The notes below the pieces were generated by a model. It did no database searches and had not been told where the DNA came from. It saw only the letters and a list, made by a program, of their open reading frames with translations. Positions 7,749-17,031 of a stretch of DNA of 64,000 nt are shown here, piece by piece (within the stretch, counting starts at the first letter, position 1; every line of letters starts with the position of its first letter). Where the stretch lies: NCBI GenBank assembly GCA_947453625.1, contig CANGHK010000007.1:1-64000 (forward strand), written 5' to 3'. A program made the translations under genes and the position numbers. Origin of the DNA: Burkholderiales bacterium. Its GTDB lineage: Bacteria; Pseudomonadota; Gammaproteobacteria; Burkholderiales; Burkholderiaceae_C.

Positions 7749-9053
7749 TTAGACCGCCGCCAGCGCCTGGTCCAGATCGGCCAGGATGTCGGCGATATGC
7801 TCGATGCCGACGCACAGCCGCACCGTCTCTTCGGTCACGCCCGAAGTGGCGAGCTCGGCCGGCGAGAGCTGGCGGTGCGTGGTCGACGCCGGGTGCGTGG
7901 CCAGCGACTTGGCGTCGCCGATGTTGACGAGCCGGGTGAACAGTTGCAGCGCGTCCAGGAAGCGCGCACCCGCCTCGCGCCCGGCGCCGGCCGCCGACTT
8001 GACGCCGAAGGTCAGCAGGCCCGAGGCGCGGCCGCCCATCATGGATTGCGCCAGTGCATGGTCGGGGTGCTCGGGCAGGCCGGCGTAGTTGACCCAGTCC
8101 ACCTTGGCATGCGACTGCAGGTGGCGCGCCACCGCCAGCGTGTTGTCGCAGATCCGGTCCATGCGCAGCGCCAGGGTTTCGATGCCCTGCAGGATCAGGA
8201 AGGCGTTGAAGGGCGAGATCGCCGCGCCCATGTTGCGCAGCGGCACGACGCGGGCGCGGCCGATGTAGGCCGCCGCGCCCAGCGCCTGGGTGTAGACCAC
8301 GCCGTGGTAGCTGACATCGGGTTCGTTCAGGCGCTTGAAGCGCTCGGGGTATTGGGCCCAGGGGAACTTGCCCGAGTCGACGATCGCCCCGCCTATGCTG
8401 GTGCCGTGGCCGCCCAGGTACTTGGTCAGCGAGTGCACCACGATGTCGGCGCCATGCTCGAACGGCCGGCACAAATAGGGGCTGGGCACGGTGTTGTCGA
8501 CGATCAGCGGAATGCCGTGGCGGTGCGCGATGTCGGCGATGGCCCGGATGTCGGTGACGTTGCCCGAAGGGTTGCCCAGCGACTCGACGTAGATCGCCTT
8601 GGTGTGGGCGTCGATCAGCGGCTCGAAGCTGGCCGGGTCGCGGTAGTCGGCAAAGCGGGTCGTGATGCCGTATTGCGGCAGGGTGTGGGCGAACAGGTTG
8701 TAGGTGCCGCCGTAGAGCGCGCTGCTCGAGACGATGTTGTCACCGGCCTCGGCGATGGTCTGGATCGCGTAAGTCACCGCTGCCTGGCCAGAGGCCACGG
8801 CCAGCGCGGCGATGCCGCCTTCCAGCGCCGCCACCCGTTCTTCCAGCACCGCCTGGGTCGGATTCATGATCCGGGTGTAGATGTTGCCGGCCACCTTCAG
8901 GTCGAACAGGTCGGCGCCATGCTGGGCGCTGTCGAAGGAGTAGGCGGCGGTCTGGTAGATCGGCACCGCCACCGCATGGGTGGTGGGCTCGGGCGAGTAA
9001 CCGGCATGGACGGATTTGGTCTCGAAGCGCCACTGGCTGGTGTCACGGGTCAT
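7749..9053 (-). CDS. metY: O-acetylhomoserine sulfhydrylase (aminocarboxypropyltransferase)
   Basis: 434 residues, normal for the family. It makes homocysteine from O-acetylhomoserine and sulfide (methionine synthesis, cytosol) with pyridoxal phosphate. The Cys/Met-metabolism PLP fold is visible: ETKSVHAGY at the start, [13 protein letters not shown], and the PLP lysine in [14 protein letters not shown] 9053 follows an AGGAG on the minus strand; longer frames upstream lack homology. It is transcribed toward prsT, ending 24 bases past the prsT stop (convergent). I saw no riboswitch in the 150 bases upstream. Confidence 0.93.
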   Translation of the reverse strand: MTRDTSQWRFETKSVHAGYSPEPTTHAVAVPIYQTAAYSFDSAQHGADLFDLKVAGNIYTRIMNPTQAVLEERVAALEGGIAALAVASGQAAVTYAIQTIAEAGDNIVSSSALYGGTYNLFAHTLPQYGITTRFADYRDPASFEPLIDAHTKAIYVESLGNPSGNVTDIRAIADIAHRHGIPLIVDNTVPSPYLCRPFEHGADIVVHSLTKYLGGHGTSIGGAIVDSGKFPWAQYPERFKRLNEPDVSYHGVVYTQALGAAAYIGRARVVPLRNMGAAISPFNAFLILQGIETLALRMDRICDNTLAVARHLQSHAKVDWVNYAGLPEHPDHALAQSMMGGRASGLLTFGVKSAAGAGREAGARFLDALQLFTRLVNIGDAKSLATHPASTTHRQLSPAELATSGVTEETVRLCVGIEHIADILADLDQALAAV

Positions 9054-9204
9054 GGGCTGATCTCCTGAAGGGTTTGTCGGGGCAGGCGGCCTGCGTCGGG
9101 GACGCCAGTCTAGAGGCAGGCCGCCGCGAACCGTCATGCGGTTTGGCGATATCGATGGGCGGACCTTGCGCGACGCCTGTCGCGACCCGGCACCGCTGTG
9201 GCGT

Positions 9205-9768
9205 TCAGGGTTTGTTTTGGACCGCCGCGCCGCCCGCCGCCGCCACCCAGGCATCGACGTCGGCCGGGGACGGCGGGCCGGTCACCGCCAGCGCCGGCCG
9301 TTGGGGTGTCAGGAACACCACATAGGGCGTCACTCCGCGCCAGCGCGGCTCCACCGCGTAGCGCAGCGCCGGGGCCTGGCCGGCGAAGGCGAACAGCCGG
9401 TCCACGCCCTGGAAATGGCGATCGCGCTTGAGCCCGGCGTCGTCGTCGCCCGGCGCCAGGTCCATCACCACCGCGACCAGCTTGGCCTTGAGCTGGCGCT
9501 GGCGGATCTGGCGCGCCAGCATCTCGAAGACCGCCGGGCAATGGGCGCAGTCGGTGGTGGAAAACACCACCACCGTCGGCTGCTTGAGCGTGGCCTGCCA
9601 CCGGGCCCAACTGCCGGTCTCGAAGGCCTCGACGGCGCGCGGCGCGGCGGCGGCCGGGCCAGCGCTCAGGCCGGCCAGCAGCGCCGTCGCGGCGGCGAAA
9701 CGAAGCGTGGCACGAAGCGTGGTATCAACCGTGGCACGCGCCGCGACATCAAGGCGTGACGTTTTCAA
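9205..9768 (-). CDS. Secreted thioredoxin-fold protein with CAHC motif
   Basis: About 187 residues. An N-terminal hydrophobic segment ending in AGPAAAAP looks like a signal peptide, so a periplasmic location is likely. TVVVFSTTDCAHCPAVFEML is a thioredoxin-like active-site strand with C-x-x-C. Later there is a DLAPGDDDAG loop and TPYVVFLTP, where Thr-Pro is the expected cis-Pro. The start is uncertain: TTG 9768, preceded by AAGGGG, is the best candidate and overlaps the upstream gene's stop by 20 bases, suggesting coupling. It is the last gene of the DUF2946-TonB-Asp-box cluster and probably handles thiols or metal-binding cysteines there. Confidence 0.7.
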   Translation of the reverse strand: MKTSRLDVAARATVDTTLRATLRFAAATALLAGLSAGPAAAAPRAVEAFETGSWARWQATLKQPTVVVFSTTDCAHCPAVFEMLARQIRQRQLKAKLVAVVMDLAPGDDDAGLKRDRHFQGVDRLFAFAGQAPALRYAVEPRWRGVTPYVVFLTPQRPALAVTGPPSPADVDAWVAAAGGAAVQNKP

Positions 9769-10999
9769 CCCGTACCCCTTGGTGGGTGCGCCACAGCGCG
9801 AAGATCTGGTCGCCCCGCCTGGCCAGCAGCGGGTGGTCGTTGTCGTCAGCGCTGCTGCCCAGCTCCTCGAGCCTGAAGCTGCGGCCGTCGTCCGCCGACA
9901 GCCAGGCCCGCCAGCGCGTGGCCTGGCCATCGAAGCTGCGCCAGGCAATCACGACCTTGGCCCCGGCGCTCTGCACCGCCGCATGCTCGGCCCCCTCGTC
10001 GGGCAGTGCCTGCACCGCGCCGCGCGGCGCGCCGCTGGCATCGAGCTGGCCGTAGCGCACCCGGGCCTCGCCAGCGCGGTCGCCAAACCACACCGCGTGG
10101 TAGCCGTCGACGGCGGCCGGCGCCAGGCCGGGGCCGTGGTGCGGGCAGGCGTCCAGCGCCCAGCGGTCGACGCTGGCACGCACCGGGTCGCCCGCGCGCG
10201 GCGGTCCCACCGGCGCGAAAGCGTGGTCGCGCTCGTTGGGCGCAAACACATGGCGCCACAGCGCCACCAGCGAGCCGTCGGGCGCGGGGGCCAGCGCGAT
10301 GCGGCAGCACTCGCAGCTGTGGTCGGCCAGCTTGATGTCGGGCCCGAAGCTCAGCCCGCCGTCGCGCGACGCGTTGCGGTAGATCGCCGCGCCACGGTAA
10401 TCGGCCGGCGCGCGCGGCTTGCGCGCGCCCTTGGCGGCGCCCGAGGCGCTGTCCGCCTGCGCCGTGGCCTTGGCCAGGGCCTCGATGTCGCGCTTGTCGA
10501 CCCACAGCGTGTGCAGTGTGCCCTGGGCGTCGAAGGCCACCGATTCGAAGCGGTGGGTGATCAGCTGGCGGTCCTGGTGCACCGTGAAGGGCGCCGAGAA
10601 GCTGCGCCCGCCGTCGTCCGACCGCAGCATGCGGATCTGCCCGGTGTAGGGCTTGGCCAGCGGCTCGGTGTAGCTGATCACCGCCTGGCCGCGCAGCCCG
10701 AAGGCCAGCTTGGGCCGGTTCTCGCCGTCGGCCGCCACTTTGTCGGCGCCGGTGTCGAGCCGGCGCTCGGCCGACCAGTGGCGGCCCTCGTCGGCGCTGG
10801 TCTGCACGAACAACTGCTGCTGCGCGTTCAGGCCGACGATCCACAGCTCGCCGCTGGGCGAAAACGCCGCCCCCATCGCCAGCGGCGGCGCCCGCCGCTT
10901 GGCGCCGGCGGCGGCATGGTCGTGCTGCGCCAGCGCCGGGCCGGCCAGCGCCAGCCAGAGTGCCGCCACCCCGGCCCAGGTGCTTCGGTGGGTGTTCAT
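9749..10999 (-). CDS. Exported Asp-box (BNR/sialidase-fold) repeat protein
   Basis: 416 residues. Signal peptide MNTHRSTWAGVAALWLALAG...ALAQ, then HDHAA at the mature N-terminus. At least four Asp-box repeats are visible (ADEGRHW, SDDGGRSF, SRDGGLSF, SADDGRSF), which mark six-bladed beta-propellers of the sialidase superfamily. The sialidase arginine triad is not obvious, so sugar hydrolysis is not claimed. SCECC, plus HDH and DACPHHGPG, could bind metal. ATG 10999 follows GGGAGA; an alternative ATG at 11026 overlaps the receptor stop. It sits between a TonB receptor and a thioredoxin-fold protein, so I infer a periplasmic role in metal uptake. Confidence 0.7.
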   Translation of the reverse strand: MNTHRSTWAGVAALWLALAGPALAQHDHAAAGAKRRAPPLAMGAAFSPSGELWIVGLNAQQQLFVQTSADEGRHWSAERRLDTGADKVAADGENRPKLAFGLRGQAVISYTEPLAKPYTGQIRMLRSDDGGRSFSAPFTVHQDRQLITHRFESVAFDAQGTLHTLWVDKRDIEALAKATAQADSASGAAKGARKPRAPADYRGAAIYRNASRDGGLSFGPDIKLADHSCECCRIALAPAPDGSLVALWRHVFAPNERDHAFAPVGPPRAGDPVRASVDRWALDACPHHGPGLAPAAVDGYHAVWFGDRAGEARVRYGQLDASGAPRGAVQALPDEGAEHAAVQSAGAKVVIAWRSFDGQATRWRAWLSADDGRSFRLEELGSSADDNDHPLLARRGDQIFALWRTHQGVRVENVTP

Positions 11000-11025
11000 C
11001 GGTGGGTCTCCCGTCGTCGCTGGCA

Positions 11026-13458
11026 TCAGAGGTCGTACTTCAGGCCCGCGAAGAAAGTGCGCTGCGGGTAGGGGTTGGGGTTGACGTAGTACTTGAAGTT
11101 GCCCAGGTTGTTGATGCCCAGCGACGCGCTCCACTCGCGCGAGACCCGGTACAGCAGCTTGGCGTCGAACACGCTGAAGCGGCTGACCGCGCCATAGACA
11201 TTGGGGTTGACATCGTTGTACTGCTGGGTCGTGGTGTTGAACAGCGCGTTGTGCTGGGCCCCGCTGTAGCGGTAGGCCAGGCTGGCCGACAGCGCGTCGC
11301 TGGCATGCCAGGTGCCCACCAGTGTGGCACGCCAGTCGGGGATGCGCGGCTGGGCCGTGCCTTCCAGCCCGGGGTTGCGGCTGTCGCGCGTGATCAGCGA
11401 ATGCGTGTAGGTCAGGCTGCCGTTCAGCTCGAAACCGGCCAGGCCGAATTGGGCGGCCTGGCCGGCGATCTCCAGGCCCTGGGTCCGTACCTGGTCGACG
11501 TTCTGGATGCTGGACAGGTTGGGCGTCACGGTGACGTCGGTCTGCGAGATCAGCGCGTCGCGCTTGTTCTCGGTGAAGAACGAGCCGCGCAGCATCGCGT
11601 TGTCCCACTGCTGCTGCACCACCCATTCCGACGACAGCACCTGCTCGGGCTTGAGATTGGGGTCGTTGGTCTTGATGCCGCCCGGCCCGTTGAAGGTCTG
11701 GAACATCTCGGCCACGGTCGGGTAACGCACGCCCTTGCCGACCGATGCCCGCAGCGCCATGGCCGGCGAGGCTTGCCAGGCCAGGTGCAGCTTGGGCGAG
11801 AAGTTCGACTGGCCGCGGTCGGCGTAGACCAGGTTCTTCGGGTTCGGCGCGGCGTTGGCGGCGTTGAAGTTGCTGCCGTCCGAGGCCGTCCAGCGCTCCT
11901 GCCGGCCGCCGGCGATCAAGGCCCAGCCCGGCGCGAACCGCCACTCGTCCTGCAGGTAGACCGCGTCGGTCCGGGTCTTGCCGTAGGAGTTGGTGTTGAG
12001 CGTGCCAGTCTCGCTGGTCAGCCAGTCGGCGATGGGTGCGGCCGCGGTGCCGTAAGTCACCGAGGCCAACTGGTAGCGGTCGTGGTGCAGGCCGAAGCTC
12101 AGGGTATGCCCCGCCAGGCTGCCCTCGCCGGCGCGCCACTGGCCGCGCAGGTCGATATTGGTCCAGCCGGTGCCGTCGACCACGGTCAGCTGGCCACCGG
12201 GACGCACATCGCCCAGGCCAGAGTCCAGGCCGTTGGTCGGTGTCGCGGTGCGCGTGATGTCTTTCTTCTGGTCGTAGACGCTGGCCACCATTTCCCAGTC
12301 GACCTGGCCGGTGCTGGCGTTGAGCGTCAGGCCTTGCATCCAATGCTCGCTGTGGCTGCTGCCGGGCACGGCGGCCGAGACGGTGGTGTCCAGGCCGTCG
12401 ATGCGCAGGTATTTGTACGGGTTGGCCATCGTCGGCCCGGCGTTGTAGACCGTGGCGCCGGCGGCGTTGCGCAGGTAGCTGTCCACCGTACCGTCGGACT
12501 GGTTCTGCCAGAGGCCCAGCGTGTAGCTGAGCTTGACCGCGGGCGAGAAGCGGTAGCCTAGCTTGAGCTTGCCCATGTCCTGCACCAGGTGGTCTATGCC
12601 GGTGGCGCTGACGATGATGCGGGGCTTGCCCGACGTGTCGATGTCGCGGTAGACGTCGGCGCTGTCGACCACCGTGAAGCTGCCGGCGGCGGCCGGCGCG
12701 CCGGTCTTGGCGGTGGTGTTGCCGAAGGTCTGCGGGTGGCTGTGGCTGTCCAGGTGGTCGGCGGCCAGCCAGTAGGTCCAGTCGCCCGCGGCGTTGCCGA
12801 GCGCCACGCTGGCATGGCCGCCGCTGAAGCGCGCGTCGGTGCCGTATTCCTTGAAGTGCTCGGTGAAGCCGTCGACGGCGACATGGGCCTCGAAGCGCTT
12901 CGGGTCGCGCGTGACCAGCTTGACGACGCCGCCGGCCGAATTGCCCGGGTATTGCGCCGAGAACGGGCCGTAGATCACGTCGACATGGTCGATCTCCTCG
13001 GGCGAGACCATGGCCCAGCGCGGCGCGGTGGAAAAGCTGTTGTTCAGGAAGTTCGAAAGCAGCAGGCCGTCGCCGTAGACAGTGGTCTGGGCGCTGGAGA
13101 CCGAGCTGTTGACGCGCATCACCAGGATCGCGTTGCGGTCGCCGATGTAGCGCTCGCGCACATGCACGCTGGGCAGGTACTGCAGCACGCCCGCGCTGGT
13201 CACGCTGTTGATCGTCTCGTCGATCTGCTGCGCGCTGACCGATTCGACGGTGGACGGCAGCGGGGCCTGGGCGGCTGCCCGCTGGCCCGAGATCACCACC
13301 ACGCCGCCTGAGGCGCTGCTGGCCGCCGCCAGCAGGGTGGGGTCGATTGGCGCCGCGGCGGTGGTCTGGGCCTGCGCTTGGGCATGAGCTTGCGGACATG
13401 CGCCGAGCACGGCGATCGCCAGCGGGTGAAGGGTGTGCAGTCGAAAGGGTTTTTTCAC
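11026..13458 (-). CDS. TonB-dependent outer-membrane receptor (putative copper or metal uptake)
   Basis: 810 residues with a signal peptide, an N-terminal plug domain (about 55-190: STVESVSAQQIDETIN, VRERYIGDRNAILVMR, IDHVDVIYGPFSAQYPGNSAGG) and a beta-barrel ending in an aromatic-rich strand (TFFAGLKYDL). The start is a GTG at 13458. Such receptors import large or scarce ligands with TonB-ExbBD energy. Substrate cannot be read from the sequence. The DUF2946 gene 217 bases upstream and the Cys/His-rich gene downstream suggest copper. A His-rich segment (HLDSHSHPQTF) is present. I found no convincing riboswitch in the 217-base gap. Confidence 0.88.
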   Translation of the reverse strand: MKKPFRLHTLHPLAIAVLGACPQAHAQAQAQTTAAAPIDPTLLAAASSASGGVVVISGQRAAAQAPLPSTVESVSAQQIDETINSVTSAGVLQYLPSVHVRERYIGDRNAILVMRVNSSVSSAQTTVYGDGLLLSNFLNNSFSTAPRWAMVSPEEIDHVDVIYGPFSAQYPGNSAGGVVKLVTRDPKRFEAHVAVDGFTEHFKEYGTDARFSGGHASVALGNAAGDWTYWLAADHLDSHSHPQTFGNTTAKTGAPAAAGSFTVVDSADVYRDIDTSGKPRIIVSATGIDHLVQDMGKLKLGYRFSPAVKLSYTLGLWQNQSDGTVDSYLRNAAGATVYNAGPTMANPYKYLRIDGLDTTVSAAVPGSSHSEHWMQGLTLNASTGQVDWEMVASVYDQKKDITRTATPTNGLDSGLGDVRPGGQLTVVDGTGWTNIDLRGQWRAGEGSLAGHTLSFGLHHDRYQLASVTYGTAAAPIADWLTSETGTLNTNSYGKTRTDAVYLQDEWRFAPGWALIAGGRQERWTASDGSNFNAANAAPNPKNLVYADRGQSNFSPKLHLAWQASPAMALRASVGKGVRYPTVAEMFQTFNGPGGIKTNDPNLKPEQVLSSEWVVQQQWDNAMLRGSFFTENKRDALISQTDVTVTPNLSSIQNVDQVRTQGLEIAGQAAQFGLAGFELNGSLTYTHSLITRDSRNPGLEGTAQPRIPDWRATLVGTWHASDALSASLAYRYSGAQHNALFNTTTQQYNDVNPNVYGAVSRFSVFDAKLLYRVSREWSASLGINNLGNFKYYVNPNPYPQRTFFAGLKYDL

Positions 13459-13675
13459 GGGATCATCCGATGTTCTGGGGTGCCGGCTCCCCGTGGCTGG
13501 CCGTCGCCGCCGCGGGCAGCGGCGGCCTAGGGCCAGTCAGGCAGGCGCAGCGCGATGCAATCGCGTCGGCGCGGCGAGGGCAGGGTGCAAGGCGGGGTGT
13601 TGCCCGGCCTGTCGAGGCCATGGCGGGGCGGCCGGGATCGCCCGGATGGGCGTCAACCGGCCGGCAAACTGCAGC

Positions 13676-14101
13676 TCAGGCTTGGGCAGGTGGCCCGTGC
13701 TTGAGCAAGGCCAGCCAGGCCGCCTCGGCGTCCCAGGCCGGATGCGGCGGCGGCTGAAGCCGCGCCGCCTGACGTTGCGTGCCGGCGCCGGGCTGCAGCG
13801 CGGGCAGCGACTGCGCGGCCAGCGCCGTCAGCGCCGTCAGTGCGCAGTGGTCGCCCGAATGCGCGCTGTCGGTTGGCGACGGCTGACCCGGGGCAGGCTC
13901 GGCAGTGGCCTGCGGCGCTTGCGCATGCCCGGCGCTGTGGCCGCCGCGCAAGTCGACACCGTAGACGCTGCAGATCTCGGCCATCGGCTTGTCTTGCAGG
14001 CCGGCCGCCACGCTGGCCAGCAGCGGCACGGCGGTCTTGAGCAAGAGCAGGCCCGCAACTGCCCACAGGGCGAGTCGTTGGCGCAGGGCTCGGTAACGCA
14101 T
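13676..14101 (-). CDS. DUF2946-like small exported protein, possible copper-responsive leader ORF
   Basis: 141 residues. Basic start and hydrophobic helix (ALRQRLALWAVAGLLLLKTAVPLLASV), then MAEICSVYGVDL, a His/Pro-rich linker and SGDHCALTAL. This layout resembles DUF2946 proteins, which often lie just upstream of copper-regulated TonB receptors. In Bordetella such an ORF (CruR) controls the downstream receptor in response to copper through a Cys motif. Here the usual C-x-x-C is reduced to C-A-L-T. ATG 14101 gives the clean signal-like N-terminus. The assignment rests on pattern and neighbourhood. Confidence 0.6.
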   Translation of the reverse strand: MRYRALRQRLALWAVAGLLLLKTAVPLLASVAAGLQDKPMAEICSVYGVDLRGGHSAGHAQAPQATAEPAPGQPSPTDSAHSGDHCALTALTALAAQSLPALQPGAGTQRQAARLQPPPHPAWDAEAAWLALLKHGPPAQA

Positions 14102-14251
14102 GGTCTTATTGTGCCGGGGCTGGAGTCCGGCCGGTGTGGCCCCCGCAGCGCCGGCATGTGAAATCCCTGACGGCGCGTCCAGTCGGCCTGGCCGCACGCG
14201 GGCGGCGCCGGACGTCTACCATCGCGCATTCCCCCTTCTGGAGCCCGCGCC

Positions 14252-15229
14252 ATGTCCGTCCCGTCGACTTCCCCCCTGCCGCTGCGTGAACTGGGCCGCT
14301 CCGGCCTGCAGGTGGCGCCGCTGGCCTTCGGTGGCAACGTCTTCGGCTGGACCGTCGACCGCGCGACCTCGTTTTCGCTGCTCGACGCCTTTGTCGACGG
14401 CGGCTTCAACCTGATCGACACCGCCGATGTCTACTCGCGCTGGGTGCCCGGCCACAGCGGCGGTGAATCCGAGACGATCATCGGCCAGTGGCTGGCGGCC
14501 AGCGGCAAGCGCGACCGGGTGCTGATCGCCACCAAGGTGGGCAAGGACATGGGCGGCGACCATGTCGGGCTGTCGCGGCGCTGGATACGCCAGGCGGTGC
14601 ACGACTCGCTGGCCCGCTTGCAGACCGACCGCATCGACCTCTACCAGTCGCATGACGACGACGCCGCCACGCCGCTGGAAGAGACGCTGGCGGCGTTTGC
14701 CGAACTGATCAAAGAGGGCAAGGTGCGGGCGATTGGCGCCAGCAACTACGGCGCGCCGCGCCTGGCCGAGGCGCTGGCCACCAGCGCGCGGCTCGGCCTG
14801 CCGCGTTACGAGAGCCTGCAGCCGCTCTACAACCTGATGGACCGCGCGGCCTACGAGGACGCGCTCGAGCCGCTGTGCCGGGCCGAGCAACTCGGCGTGA
14901 TCAACTTCTTCGGCCTGGCGCGCGGCTTCCTGACCGGCAAGTACCGCAGCGAGGCCGATCTGGCCAAGAGCACCCGCGGCGCCGGCGTCAAGGCCTATCT
15001 CGACTCCCGCGGTTACCGGGTGCTGGCCGCGCTGGACGCCGCGGCGCAGGCCCACAACGCCACGCCGGCCCAGGTGGCGCTGGCCTGGCAGATCGCCCGC
15101 CCGGGGCTGACGGCGCCTATCTGCAGCGCCACGAGCACGGCACAGTGGGCCGAGCTGGCGGGTGCTGCGCGGCTGGCGCTGTCACCCGCTACGCTGCTGG
15201 CGCTGGATCAGGCCAGCGCGGTGGCGTAG
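14252..15229 (+). CDS. Aldo/keto reductase
   Basis: 325 residues, the size of the NADPH-dependent aldo/keto reductase family (TIM barrel, cytosol). It starts LRELGRSGLQVAPLAFGGN. Catalytic residues are visible: Asp in NLIDTADVYSRW, Tyr in the same segment, Lys in ATKVGK and His in YQSHDDD. It resembles the AKR subgroup close to YhdN/Tas-like oxidoreductases. The physiological substrate is unknown. It is divergent from the DUF2946 gene and convergent with the amidase, with a strong hairpin after the stop. Confidence 0.88.
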   Translation: MSVPSTSPLPLRELGRSGLQVAPLAFGGNVFGWTVDRATSFSLLDAFVDGGFNLIDTADVYSRWVPGHSGGESETIIGQWLAASGKRDRVLIATKVGKDMGGDHVGLSRRWIRQAVHDSLARLQTDRIDLYQSHDDDAATPLEETLAAFAELIKEGKVRAIGASNYGAPRLAEALATSARLGLPRYESLQPLYNLMDRAAYEDALEPLCRAEQLGVINFFGLARGFLTGKYRSEADLAKSTRGAGVKAYLDSRGYRVLAALDAAAQAHNATPAQVALAWQIARPGLTAPICSATSTAQWAELAGAARLALSPATLLALDQASAVA

Positions 15230-15235
15230 CGTAGC

Positions 15236-15261
15236 CACGGGACGCCTGCCGGCGTCCCGTG
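15236..15261. terminator. Perfect 11-bp hairpin between convergent genes
   Basis: CACGGGACGCC, a four-base loop and its exact complement lie between the convergent stops at 15229 and 15269. There is no T-tract on either side, so a strict intrinsic terminator is not shown. Position favours a shared bidirectional terminator. Confidence 0.55.
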
Positions 15262-15268
15262 CGCGGCC

Positions 15269-16654
15269 TCAGTCCATCGGCCAGGCGCGCTGCGGGCCGC
15301 GCAACTGCTCCCAGGCGGCGGCCAGTTGCAGCACGCCCAGGTCGTCGAAGCGGCGGCCGATGATCTGCAGGCCTATGGGCAGGCCGGCGGCGGTGAAGCC
15401 GCAGTTGATCGACAGCGCGGGCTGCTCGCTCATGTTGTGCGGCAGCGTGAAGGCGATGTGCTCGAAGGGCAGCGCCGGGTCGTTGGTCGGGCTGGCCCAC
15501 TCGGCGGCGTAACTCGGCACCGGGCTGGTCGGCGACAGCACGAAGTCGAAGGGCTGGCAGGCTGCCACCGCGGCGTCGCGCAGCGCGGCGATCTGGCTGT
15601 AGCCGGTGAAGACCTCGGCCGCGCTCAGCGTCGCGCCGGTCGCCACCCAGTCGCGGATATAGGGCAGCACCTTGTTGCGCCGCGCCTCGGGCAGGGCCTG
15701 CATGTCCAGGTAGCTGCGCATGCGCCAGAAGCGGTCCATGCCGTCGGCCATCGCGCGGGTGCTGAAGGGCGCCAGCGGCTCGACGCTGGCGCCTGCGGCC
15801 TCGAAGGCGCGCGCGGTGGCCAGCACCGCGCTGCGGGTCTCGGGCTCGACGTCCAGGCCCCAGCCGGCGTCCATCAGCAGGCCGATGCGCAGGCCTTTCG
15901 GGTCGCGCTCCAGTTGCTGCCAGGCGATGGCCTGTGGCGGCAGGCTGGTGGCGTCGCGCCAGTCGGGCTGGCTGAGCACGCCCATCAACCAGGCGCTGTC
16001 GCGCACGCTGCGCGTCATCGGCCCGGCCACGCGGCCGGTGTAGGGCGGCTTGATGGGGATGCGCCCGGCGCTGGGCTTCAGCCCGACCAGGCCGCACCAG
16101 CCGGCGGGCAGCCGCACCGAGCCGCCGATGTCGGTGCCGACATGGAACGGGCCGTAGCCCGCGGCGGCCGCCGCGCCCGCGCCGGCACTGCTGCCACCGG
16201 GGTTCTTGCTCGGGTCCCAGGGGTTGCGTGCCAGCTTGTGGAAGCTCGACAGCCCCGACGACAGCATGCCGTAGTCGGGCATCGTGGTCTTGGCCAGCAG
16301 CACCAGCCCGGCTTGCTTCCAGCGCGCGGCCGGCGGCGCGTCCTCGGCCATGGGCAGCAACTCGCTGGCGGCCGTGCCCACCGGCATCGCGCAGCCCTGG
16401 GTGGCGATGTTCTCCTTCAGCGTGCCCGGCACGCCGTCCAGCGGCGACAGCGGCGCGCCGGCCTGCCAGCGCGCCTGGCTGGCACGGGCCTGGGCCAGCG
16501 CGGCCTCGGGGTCGTAGGCGTAGAGCGCGTTGAGCTGCGGCTCGCAGCGCGCGATCTGGGCGATCACCGCCTGCGTCACCTCCACCGGTGACAGGCTGCG
16601 CTCGGCGTAGGCCGCCGACAGCGTCTGCGCATCCAGTGTGTGCAGCGGGCTCAC
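15269..16654 (-). CDS. Amidase-signature family hydrolase
   Basis: 461 residues. The Ser-cisSer-Lys triad is visible: Lys in GTLKENIATQG, the cis-Ser in NPGGSSAGAGAAAAAGYGPF and the nucleophile Ser in GTDIGGSVRLPAGWCG. These enzymes hydrolyse amides in the cytosol; GatA is in the same superfamily, but no gatB or gatC is nearby, so a catabolic amidase is more likely. The GTG at 16654 overlaps the preceding stop as GTGA, indicating coupling. It is the last gene of the minus-strand run that begins with the peptide transporter. Confidence 0.88.
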   Translation of the reverse strand: MSPLHTLDAQTLSAAYAERSLSPVEVTQAVIAQIARCEPQLNALYAYDPEAALAQARASQARWQAGAPLSPLDGVPGTLKENIATQGCAMPVGTAASELLPMAEDAPPAARWKQAGLVLLAKTTMPDYGMLSSGLSSFHKLARNPWDPSKNPGGSSAGAGAAAAAGYGPFHVGTDIGGSVRLPAGWCGLVGLKPSAGRIPIKPPYTGRVAGPMTRSVRDSAWLMGVLSQPDWRDATSLPPQAIAWQQLERDPKGLRIGLLMDAGWGLDVEPETRSAVLATARAFEAAGASVEPLAPFSTRAMADGMDRFWRMRSYLDMQALPEARRNKVLPYIRDWVATGATLSAAEVFTGYSQIAALRDAAVAACQPFDFVLSPTSPVPSYAAEWASPTNDPALPFEHIAFTLPHNMSEQPALSINCGFTAAGLPIGLQIIGRRFDDLGVLQLAAAWEQLRGPQRAWPMD

Positions 16655-17031
16655 GAGGTGGCCTCGTCGTCGCGCGCGGCCAGCGTGCCCTGGTGGAACA
16701 CCATCTGCCAGCGCCCGCCCTGCTGCTGCCAGACGCTGCTGCGCAGGGTCTCGATGCCGTCGTCGCGGGTCACGCGCCAGGTGGTCAGCGCCGCGCCGGG
16801 CGCCAGCAGCCTGGCCTTGAAGCCGCGCGCCTGCAGCGCCACCCGCGGCGGTTCGGCCGCCAGCATGGCCAGGATCGCGTCGCGGTCGAATACCCGTCCC
16901 GACGCGCCGAACTCGACGAATTCGGGCGCCAGCAGGGCCCGCACCTCGGCCGGCACGGCGCGCACCGCGGGGTCTAGCAGGCGCTCTTCCAGCGCCAGCA
17001 ACTCGGCTTTCAGGTCGGCATCGACGTTCAT
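16651..17031 (-). CDS. DUF4440/NTF2-like small protein
   Basis: 126 residues: LLALEERLLDPAVRA, LLAPEFVEFGASGRVFDRDAI and WQMVFHQGTLA follow the pattern of DUF4440 members of the NTF2-like superfamily. These are small cone-shaped cytosolic folds that bind ligands or act as enzymes. Its start overlaps the stop of the upstream peptide-binding remnant (ATGA) and its stop overlaps the amidase start, so the three are tightly coupled. Function unknown. Confidence 0.75.
   Translation of the reverse strand: MNVDADLKAELLALEERLLDPAVRAVPAEVRALLAPEFVEFGASGRVFDRDAILAMLAAEPPRVALQARGFKARLLAPGAALTTWRVTRDDGIETLRSSVWQQQGGRWQMVFHQGTLAARDDEATS

Noticed and set aside
9749..10999. True sialidase
   Set aside because: Asp boxes are present but the catalytic Arg triad and Tyr/Glu pair are not evident, so only the propeller fold is claimed.
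11026..13399. Long open frames opposite and across the TonB receptor gene
   Set aside because: They are shadows caused by high GC at third codon positions; their translations are Arg/Ala/Gln-rich with no recognisable motifs.
13459..13675. Possible cobalamin riboswitch before the TonB receptor
   Set aside because: Pieces such as GCCAG and CAGGCAGG occur, but they are on the wrong strand or in the wrong order for the receptor, and the conserved B12 box is not present.
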